This document shows positions 58,357 through 64,000 of a stretch of DNA of 64,000 bases, piece after piece. The translations under genes and the position numbers were made by a program. The stretch comes from Fulvivirgaceae bacterium JP3-4. Lineage in GTDB: Bacteria > Bacteroidota > Bacteroidia > Cytophagales > Cyclobacteriaceae. Location of the stretch: positions 186,001 through 250,000 of the forward strand of contig JARKND010000005.1 of assembly GCA_029309925.1 (NCBI GenBank), given 5' to 3'. The notes under the pieces are model-generated. The model was not told the DNA's origin, made no database searches, and was given only the letters and a program-made list of their open reading frames with translations. Position 1 is the stretch's first letter, and each line of letters begins with the position of its first letter.

Positions 58357-61356
58357 ATGTCAAAATCCGTTTTCCTTTTGCTCCTCTCCTTGTCTTTAAT
58401 TTTTTCCTGTGCGAAAAAAGAAGATGCGGATGAACATTCCACCGGGGCTTCACTACAAGATCTCAAAGTTCACGATGGTCTCGAAGTTGGCTTGTTTGCG
58501 TCCGAGCCCATGTTCAGCAATCCGACCAACATTGCAGTGGATGCCCGCGGCCGTGTGTGGGTTTGTGAAGCCTACAATTACCGGAATGCGTTGAATCCGA
58601 AAAATCCTGTCCGCGAAAAAGGCGATCGCATCATGATCCTCGAAGACACGGATGGCGATGGAAAAGCTGACAACAGCAAGATATTCTATCAGGGTACAGA
58701 TGTGAATGCAGCGCTGGGAATCTGTGTGCTGGGCAACCGCGTGTTTGTATCCTGCAGCCCGAATGTATTCGTTTTCACAGATGAAAACGGAGATGATGTT
58801 CCTGACAAGAAAGAAGTACTCTTCACTGGCGTAAAAGGTGAGCAACACGACCATGGAATGCACGCCTTTACTTTCGGTCCGGATGGCCGCCTTTATTTCA
58901 ACATGGGCAACGAAGGAAAAGTGTTGATGACATCAGCGCGTGATACCATAGTCGACATACACGGAAGAAAAATTGCAACCATCGGCAAGCCATTCTACCA
59001 GGGTCTCGCGATGCGTTGCGAAACAGATGGCTCCAACGTTGAAGTGCTCGGATACAATTTCAGAAACAATTTTGAGCTCACTGTTGACCCTTACGGTACA
59101 ATCTGGCAATCCGACAACGATGATGACGGAAACAAAGGTACACGCATTAACTATGTGATGGAGCAGGGCAACTTCGGTTTCACCGATGAGATGACAGGGG
59201 CAGGATGGACAGCGCGCAGAACAAACATGGAGAAAGAAATCCCATTCCGCCACTGGCACCTGAATGATCCCGGTGTTGTGCCCAATGTGCTTCAGACCGG
59301 ATCGGGGTCACCCGCAGGAATAACGATGTACGAAGGCACGCTGATGCCTGAAGCTTTCCGCGAGAAAATTATCCATGCTGAGCCTGGCCACAACGTTGTT
59401 CGCGCTTATCCGATCACCAATGATGGAGCCGGATACAAAGCTGAGATTACCAACCTCCTGGAAGGGCAGAAAGACCAATGGTTCCGCCCGATCGATGTGA
59501 CGCCAGCACCAGACGGATCATTGCTCATTGCCGACTGGTATGATCCGGGTGTCGGTGGTCATCAGGTTGGCGACCTTGACCGTGGAAGGATCTACCGCGT
59601 AGCTCCGAAAGACACGAGATATGTATTCGAAAAGTTTGATGTGAGTTCGCCAGATGCCGCAGTCCAATCGCTGCTGAATCCAAATACCGACATTCGTTAT
59701 CAGGCCTGGCAGGCACTTGCCCGTTCTGGCGATGGGGCAAAACCTGCGTTGGAAAAACTTTGGCAGGATCTCAATCCACGTCATCAGGCACAGGCGCTGT
59801 GGCTCCTTTGCCGGCTCAACGGTGGCGAATCGTACATCCACGCTGCTGCAGAGCACAAGGACCCAAACCTTCGCATTACTGCGCTGCGTGTCGCCAAACA
59901 GTTAAAGAAGGATGTGATGACCCTTGCCGCAAAACTTGCTGAGGATCCTTCACCACAAGTGAGGCGGGAAGTTGCGCTCACGATCCGGGGGGAGAAGACA
60001 CCGCTGGCCGCGAACATATGGACAACATTGGCTGAAGAATACGATGGCAAGGACCGATGGTACCTTGAAGCGCTGGGCATCAGTGCGGCAGGAAACTGGG
60101 ATCTGTACTTTTCAACATGGAAGAAAAAAGTCGGCAACGACTGGAACACGGCAGCCAGACGCGACATTGTTTGGCGCAGCCGAAGTAAGGAAGCTATTCC
60201 GTTACTGGCGCAACTCATCAATTCATCAGATGAAAAAGAAATGCTCCGGTATTTCCGCGCCTTTGATTTCCACACAGACGCATCTAAACAAAATGCTCTT
60301 GCAAAAATTGCTACAGCAGGCAAGGATTCGAGGGTGATGTACGCGCTCAAGCACATGGATGCCTCCAAATTCAAAATGACACCTGCAGTCACGGCAAAAC
60401 TCAACAAGGTGCTGGATGAAAATAAAGGGAAGCTCGAGTTTGTTGAGCTCGTCACCTCATTCAAACTGTATGAGAAGGCTGACGACCTTCTGGACCTTGC
60501 AATCACATACCCTGACAGCGCTGCGGGGAAGGAGGCATTGAAAGCATTGCTGTATTGGAATAAGGAAGACATGATCAGAAATACGCTTGCAGAAAATGAT
60601 AAAGTCCGATCGCAGGCGGTCGTAAAAGCGCTCTGGCCAACGATGTGGAACAGAAAGGCCCAGGACATCATGGTAGAGCTCATCATGGACTCAACCAAGG
60701 ATGAGGATGTAAGGAAACTCGCTATCCGGACATTCGCAGGACCGTGGGAATCCGAAGACCGTCTGCTTGCCCTGGCCAAAGACAAGAAAATTCCGCCCAG
60801 CCTCCACGTTGCAACTGCAGGGGTGTTTCAGACTGCCTATAGATCCAGCATCCGCGAAGAAGGTCCAAAGTATTTAAGCCTTCCGGGAAGTAAAAGTGGA
60901 AAATCCATACCGGTGATTGAGGAACTACTCAAACGCGAAGGCGAGGCAACTGCAGGTAAAATTGTATTTACTAATCTGTGCAGTAACTGTCATCAGGTGA
61001 ATGGCGAAGGTGTGAATTTCGGACCGAACCTCAGTGAGATCGGTGATAAACTTTCAAGACAGGCATTGTATACTTCAATTCTCTTCCCCGACCAGGGAAT
61101 CAGTTTCGGGTATGAAGCGTACCTGATCAAAATGAAGGATGGTTCGACTGCCTTCGGTAGAATTCTCTCGCAGACAGAAGAGAAGATCGACCTTCAGTTT
61201 ATGAATGCAACGCAGTCGGTAAAAACCTCGGATGTTGCATCAAAATCCAAGATGGAAAATTCGCTGATGCCATCCGGACTTCAATCTTCCATGACCGAGC
61301 AGGAGTTGATCGACCTTGTGGCGTACCTGGAGAGTTTGAAGAAGCAGAGTATGTAA
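58357..61356 (+). CDS. PVC-type heme-binding CxxCH lipoprotein dehydrogenase
   Basis: A 999-residue lipoprotein: signal LLLSLSLIFSCAKKED, Cys18 lipidated. Residues 30-400 resemble the N-terminal beta-propeller domain of PVC-type (Planctomycetes/Verrucomicrobia) membrane-bound dehydrogenases (VDARGRVWVCEAYNYRN, EDTDGDGKADNSKIFY, HAEPGHNVVRAYPITNDG, LIADWYDPGVGG). Residues about 400-850 are helical repeats of HEAT type (ITALRVAKQLKKDVMTLAAKLAEDPSPQVRREVALTI). A single heme c site CSNCH is at 875-879, followed by VNGEGVNFGPNLSEIG and a C-terminal beta part. The heme points to electron transfer in the periplasm. Substrate, likely a sugar or alcohol, is not known. Confidence 0.88.
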   Translation: MSKSVFLLLLSLSLIFSCAKKEDADEHSTGASLQDLKVHDGLEVGLFASEPMFSNPTNIAVDARGRVWVCEAYNYRNALNPKNPVREKGDRIMILEDTDGDGKADNSKIFYQGTDVNAALGICVLGNRVFVSCSPNVFVFTDENGDDVPDKKEVLFTGVKGEQHDHGMHAFTFGPDGRLYFNMGNEGKVLMTSARDTIVDIHGRKIATIGKPFYQGLAMRCETDGSNVEVLGYNFRNNFELTVDPYGTIWQSDNDDDGNKGTRINYVMEQGNFGFTDEMTGAGWTARRTNMEKEIPFRHWHLNDPGVVPNVLQTGSGSPAGITMYEGTLMPEAFREKIIHAEPGHNVVRAYPITNDGAGYKAEITNLLEGQKDQWFRPIDVTPAPDGSLLIADWYDPGVGGHQVGDLDRGRIYRVAPKDTRYVFEKFDVSSPDAAVQSLLNPNTDIRYQAWQALARSGDGAKPALEKLWQDLNPRHQAQALWLLCRLNGGESYIHAAAEHKDPNLRITALRVAKQLKKDVMTLAAKLAEDPSPQVRREVALTIRGEKTPLAANIWTTLAEEYDGKDRWYLEALGISAAGNWDLYFSTWKKKVGNDWNTAARRDIVWRSRSKEAIPLLAQLINSSDEKEMLRYFRAFDFHTDASKQNALAKIATAGKDSRVMYALKHMDASKFKMTPAVTAKLNKVLDENKGKLEFVELVTSFKLYEKADDLLDLAITYPDSAAGKEALKALLYWNKEDMIRNTLAENDKVRSQAVVKALWPTMWNRKAQDIMVELIMDSTKDEDVRKLAIRTFAGPWESEDRLLALAKDKKIPPSLHVATAGVFQTAYRSSIREEGPKYLSLPGSKSGKSIPVIEELLKREGEATAGKIVFTNLCSNCHQVNGEGVNFGPNLSEIGDKLSRQALYTSILFPDQGISFGYEAYLIKMKDGSTAFGRILSQTEEKIDLQFMNATQSVKTSDVASKSKMENSLMPSGLQSSMTEQELIDLVAYLESLKKQSM

Positions 61357-61361
61357 TACAG

Positions 61362-61408
61362 GTAGTTGTGTGAGCTGACTTGTCGGTCACATCGACTCAC
61401 ACAACTAC
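61362..61408. terminator. 13-bp inverted repeat between convergent genes
   Basis: GTAGTTGTGTGAG at 61362-61374 pairs perfectly with CTCACACAACTAC at 61396-61408. A smaller stem GTCG/CGAC can form in the loop. It fills the space between two stop codons and probably ends both transcripts. Confidence 0.7.
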
Positions 61409-61418
61409 AATGCTGAAG

Positions 61419-63008
61419 TTATTTCTTCCGCGGGAAAAGTTCATCACGGTTAGCTGCCAGCCATGCAAATGCTGCAGTCATCACCGCGTTATGCTTGAGG
61501 TCGGGTTCGAGCGCTTTGTCATACAAATCCATGCTGGTATGGTGAGTTCGCGTTCCATACTCAATTGGATCCTGGATGAACTGAAAGCCAGGCAAGCCCA
61601 CCGCATCGAATGACAAGTGATCAGTGCCCGAAGTATTTCTGATTGTCAATGTTTGAGCCCCCAGCTTCTCAAATGGTTTCATCCATGCTCTGAAGACTGA
61701 GCGCGCAGCTTCGTTGCCCTGAAGATAAACACCACGGTATTTACCGGTGCCATTATCCATATTGAAGTAAACTGAAAACTTCTGTGCAGCCGGAGTGACC
61801 TTTACGGAATCATAAGGAAAATTTCTGTCGAGTCTTTCACCAAATGTTCTCTTCACATAATTCCGTGAGCCAAGCAAGCCCTGCTCCTCTCCACCCCACA
61901 GCGCAATACGAATTGTTCTGCGCGGCTGTACTCCCAACGACTTGATTATGCGCATCGCTTCCATCATCACGGATGAGCCCGCAGCATTGTCTGTTGTTCC
62001 TGTGCCGCTGTGCCATGAGTCCAGGTGAGCACCGATCATCACTACTTCGTCTTTCAGATCTGTTCCAGGAATTTCACCGATCACATTGAAGCCAGGCGTA
62101 GCTGGTGTGAATGCGGTTTCAAGTGTCAATTCAAGTTTCACAGGGATTCCTTTCTGGCTTTGGCGCACCATCCTGTTGTAGTGCTCTGCAGCAACCACAA
62201 CCTGAGGAAGAATGGCTGGCGCGTTTGCGCTGTATGCACGTGCACGCTTGTCGTTCGGAACTTCAGCCGGATATGGAACCGTTGCAGCAGACGCTGTAAT
62301 CGTTCCATCTTCGAGGCGTGATCCCGGACTTGCTTCGAGCACTGCGACTGCGCCTTCCTTCGTGATAAGATCCCATTTCATCCAGGCTAAACGTTGTGGC
62401 TCCTGTGCGCCCTGAAAACGTCTTCCGGTAAACGCTTCCTGCGGACCTGAGTTGGCAAGTACAAGCAACGATGAATCATTGAGACGTGAGGCGTCAGGCA
62501 CAAAACCGGGCTTCACTGGAGTCGGCAAACTAAAAAGGACAATTTTGCCTTTGAGTTTTCCCTTGTACTTCGAGAGGTCTTCCTCTTTCTTCACGTCAAG
62601 GTAGATCGCTTCGGCCTGAATGGTGCCTTTAACACCTGGTGTCCACGCCTTCGGATAAGCGATGACAGGGAAATATACCGGGCCAACATTCTGCAGGCTG
62701 AACTTTTTAAGTTCCCACCCTTTGCCAAACTCCTCACTCCAGATGTCGAACTGAACATTCTGAACTCCCCACGATTCGAGTGTCTGCTTCGCATAATCAG
62801 CAGCTCTTTTGTAGCCTGGTGAATTTGTAAGTCGGGGACCGTGAACATCGGTGAGCATCGAGAGAATCTCCATAACCTTTGAGTTATCGAATCCCTCTTT
62901 CTTTATTCTGGATACCATTGCCGTATCCACTTTTTCTGATTGCTGTGCAAATACGCCAACGGAGATGAGCAACGTCAGCGCTAGCAGCAATATGGATTGT
63001 TTCTTCAT
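61419..63008 (-). CDS. M28 family metallopeptidase (secreted aminopeptidase/carboxypeptidase)
   Basis: A 529-residue secreted zinc peptidase. Signal peptide at residues 1-21 (ILLLALTLLISVGVFAQ). A PA-like insert domain lies at about 120-280. The catalytic part has MIGAHLDSWHSGTGTTDNAAG near residue 320 with first His and bridging Asp, WGGEEQGLLGSRNY with the catalytic Glu pair near 371, FNMDNGTGKYRG near 413 and EYGTRTHHTSMD with the last His near 492. The order matches M28 enzymes that trim N- or C-terminal residues from peptides outside the inner membrane. It is transcribed leftwards after an 8-bp palindrome in its leader. Confidence 0.92.
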   Translation of the reverse strand: MKKQSILLLALTLLISVGVFAQQSEKVDTAMVSRIKKEGFDNSKVMEILSMLTDVHGPRLTNSPGYKRAADYAKQTLESWGVQNVQFDIWSEEFGKGWELKKFSLQNVGPVYFPVIAYPKAWTPGVKGTIQAEAIYLDVKKEEDLSKYKGKLKGKIVLFSLPTPVKPGFVPDASRLNDSSLLVLANSGPQEAFTGRRFQGAQEPQRLAWMKWDLITKEGAVAVLEASPGSRLEDGTITASAATVPYPAEVPNDKRARAYSANAPAILPQVVVAAEHYNRMVRQSQKGIPVKLELTLETAFTPATPGFNVIGEIPGTDLKDEVVMIGAHLDSWHSGTGTTDNAAGSSVMMEAMRIIKSLGVQPRRTIRIALWGGEEQGLLGSRNYVKRTFGERLDRNFPYDSVKVTPAAQKFSVYFNMDNGTGKYRGVYLQGNEAARSVFRAWMKPFEKLGAQTLTIRNTSGTDHLSFDAVGLPGFQFIQDPIEYGTRTHHTSMDLYDKALEPDLKHNAVMTAAFAWLAANRDELFPRKK

Positions 63009-63019
63009 AGTTGAGATAG

Positions 63020-63040
63020 GTTTAATTCATAAAATTAAAC
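63020..63040. promoter_or_regulatory. Palindrome in the M28 peptidase leader
   Basis: GTTTAATT (63020-63027) and AATTAAAC (63033-63040) form a perfect 8-bp inverted repeat with a five-base spacer, 12 bases upstream of the ATG at 63008. It could be an operator or an RNA hairpin over the start. Confidence 0.45.
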
Positions 63041-63100
63041 AGAGTAGATGAAGAAACTTTACCGCTTATAACAGCAATTGGCCAATTAGAGGATTGGACA

Positions 63101-63188
63101 ATTAGCCGATTACCATGCAAAAAATATCTGCGAAGCCATTACACATTTTAATTGGCAAATCGGCTAATCGGAGTATTGGCTAATTGCC
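63101..63188. repeat. Word-repeat hairpin after the VOC gene
   Basis: ATTAGCCGATT (63101-63111) is perfectly complementary to AATCGGCTAAT (63158-63168). Flanking words CAATTGGCCAATTAG and GGCTAATTGCC can pair less perfectly and the right end covers the VOC stop codon. Composed of GGCAATTAGC-like words. Confidence 0.6.
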
Positions 63189-63599
63189 TTTTGGTTTTTG
63201 TGATAAACTGAACCAGTTGCCGGAGTTGTCTTTGAACAGCGCCTCGATGCCGTAGAATTGTTCTTTCGGTTCAGACATGAACTCAACACCCTTCGCTTTC
63301 AGTTCAGCGTAGGTTGCACGGCAATCGTTTGTTTCGAATACACCTGAGCCTAATTTTCCTTTTTGAATCAACTCGCGAAGTTGTGCTGCTGTATGGTCAT
63401 CATACATTGGCCCGGGCTTGACGAGCATCAAAACAATTTCAATGTCCTTCTGCTCTTTTGGTCGCACCGTCAACCAACGGAAACCAGAATCCATTGTAGC
63501 ATCGGTTGCTACTTCGAAACCAAGTTTGTTAACGTAGAAATCATACGCCTGATCCTGATCGAGCACGTAGATGGTGTAGTGTGAAATGCGGGTTATCAT
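63180..63599 (-). CDS. VOC family (glyoxalase/bleomycin resistance-like) protein
   Basis: A 139-residue protein of the vicinal oxygen chelate fold: ISHYTIYVLDQDQAYDFYVNKLGFEV at residues 5-30 starts the first beta-alpha-beta-beta-beta unit, FRWLTVRPKEQKDIEIVLML follows, and the second unit has FETNDCRATYAELKAKGVEFMSEPKEQFYGIEALFKDNSGNWFSL. The His near residue 7 and the Glu near 52 are at candidate metal positions, as in many lactoylglutathione-lyase relatives. Substrate unknown. It probably precedes the M28 gene by a hairpin and starts from the promoter at 63661-63668. Confidence 0.85.
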   Translation of the reverse strand: MITRISHYTIYVLDQDQAYDFYVNKLGFEVATDATMDSGFRWLTVRPKEQKDIEIVLMLVKPGPMYDDHTAAQLRELIQKGKLGSGVFETNDCRATYAELKAKGVEFMSEPKEQFYGIEALFKDNSGNWFSLSQKPKGN

Positions 63600-63616
63600 T
63601 GGTTGAATGAGTTAAA

Positions 63617-63659
63617 CAGTGGCTATGGTTTTGGCTATGGCTATGGCCAACAGCCACTG
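63617..63659. repeat. GGCTATGGC word-repeat hairpin in the VOC leader
   Basis: CAGTGGCT (63617-63624) and AGCCACTG (63652-63659) enclose GGCTATGGCTATGGCC words. It lies 18 bases before the VOC start codon and uses the same words as 52913-52974. Confidence 0.55.
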
Positions 63660-63660
63660 C

Positions 63661-63668
63661 CAAAAGTA
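63661..63668 (-). promoter_or_regulatory. Candidate -7 element for the VOC gene
   Basis: On the minus strand TACTTTTG matches TAnnTTTG. The start would be near 63655, so the word-repeat hairpin would be at the 5' end of the message. No clear -33 element. Confidence 0.4.
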
Positions 63669-63702
63669 AAATGTACGATGTGAACTGAGTTATCGAAAGT
63701 TG

Positions 63703-64000
63703 CTATTCTTCCGGACTGAATTGGGAAGAAAAACAATTTGGAATGAAGCGAGTGGGTTGCGTCTTTACAAGATGTTGAGTCTGCATCGCGCGAAGGCGGA
63801 ATACTGCGGGCGTTTCCCCGGTGTATTCCTTGAACTTTGCAGTGAACGAAGTGTTGCTTTCAAAGCCAACTTCTTCGCACACTTCGGAGATCGAAGCAAT
63901 TTCAGCCTTCAATTTCTGCTTCGCCTTCTCGATCCGAATCTCGCTCAGATATTGGTAAGGGGTTTTATTATAGGTGCGTTTAAAAAGTCTGAGGAAATGG
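63703..64000 (-). CDS. AraC family transcriptional regulator, C-terminal part
   Basis: The gene runs off the end of the window; 99 codons including the stop codon remain. They form the DNA-binding part with both helix-turn-helix units: HFLRLFKRTYNKTPYQYLSE, IRIEKAKQKLKAE, then ISEVCEEVGFESNTSFTAKFKEYTGETPAVFR, the AraC/XylS signature. The last 27 residues are outside the domain. The reading frame is open through the window end without an ATG, and the short TTG-initiated frame from 63912 is only part of it. The regulated genes are unknown; the VOC gene is the nearest. Confidence 0.88.
   Translation of the reverse strand, partial: HFLRLFKRTYNKTPYQYLSEIRIEKAKQKLKAEIASISEVCEEVGFESNTSFTAKFKEYTGETPAVFRLRAMQTQHLVKTQPTRFIPNCFSSQFSPEE

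Noticed and set aside
59784-60785. Long antisense open frame of 333 codons
   Set aside because: It lies opposite the PVC-type gene, is rich in Ser and Arg as a mirror of the coding frame, and shows no domain.

Overview
The window reads as a stretch of ordinary chromosome from a free-living member of the Bacteroidota, most likely of the order Cytophagales. The reasons are: two proteins with type IX secretion (T9SS type A) C-terminal sorting domains; a TonB-dependent receptor with an N-terminal carboxypeptidase-regulatory-like domain; a SecA of more than 1,100 residues; a CarB without its C-terminal regulatory domain; DUF4834, RDD and MoxR/DUF58 gene neighbourhoods typical of the phylum; start codons mostly without a Shine-Dalgarno sequence; and promoter-like TAnnTTTG elements upstream of several genes. 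No prophage, transposase, integrase, CRISPR array or resistance gene was seen. The species cannot be named from the sequence alone.

Layout. 1-2,500: end of panC, then panD (pantothenate synthesis), a flippase-like membrane protein and a membrane zinc peptidase. 2,500-7,650: an acyl-CoA dehydrogenase convergent with a leftward run encoding a GGGP-synthase-type prenyl transferase, two small membrane proteins, a Na/Pi-type transporter and an M20 amidohydrolase. 7,786-16,943: a beta-barrel-like outer-membrane protein, then leftward genes for a SPOR lipoprotein, SecA, DapF, a DUF4834 protein and CarB. 17,156-18,850: a GMC oxidoreductase. 18,948-27,700: one long leftward operon, SpoIIM-like / membrane protein / DUF4129 / DUF4350 / MoxR / DUF58 / T9SS-exported metzincin. 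27,762-32,364: M19 dipeptidase, an RDD and cytochrome-b5 gene pair, and a peptidoglycan-sugar recycling operon (BadF-type kinase, MurQ, unknown protein). 32,699-42,987: a large T9SS surface protein, initiator tRNA, Era and Der GTPases, a tiny lipoprotein, an SprT-like protein, a histidine kinase/response regulator pair and RarA. 43,003-47,428: a VWA membrane protein, a TIGR01777 epimerase and small secreted proteins. 47,495-52,799: a surface beta-helix-like lipoprotein and a TonB receptor separated by an 853-base spacer full of structured repeats. 52,975-58,264: a second MoxR, a transglutaminase-like protein, a phosphoesterase, an SGNH hydrolase, an exonuclease/GIY-YIG fusion and a PF04020 membrane protein. 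58,357-64,000: a giant PVC-type cytochrome c lipoprotein, an M28 peptidase, a VOC protein and the end of an AraC regulator.

How parts work together. Cell-envelope functions dominate: peptidoglycan precursor and recycling genes (dapF, the kinase, murQ), export (secA), surface proteins for T9SS, TonB uptake, and a MoxR/DUF58 assembly cluster whose last gene is itself an exported protease translated by stop/start overlap. A second MoxR and a VWA protein lie apart from that operon and could be scattered parts of a related machine.

The most interesting non-coding signals are (i) three copies, two direct and one inverted, of a two-hairpin element at 49,436-49,918 whose stems differ by compensating changes, and (ii) long hairpins built of reiterated short words, a different word set in nearly every case, at operon ends and leaders (3,684; 8,581; 12,714; 18,851; 52,913; 61,362; 63,101; 63,617). 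One of these ends only ten bases before the secA start codon.
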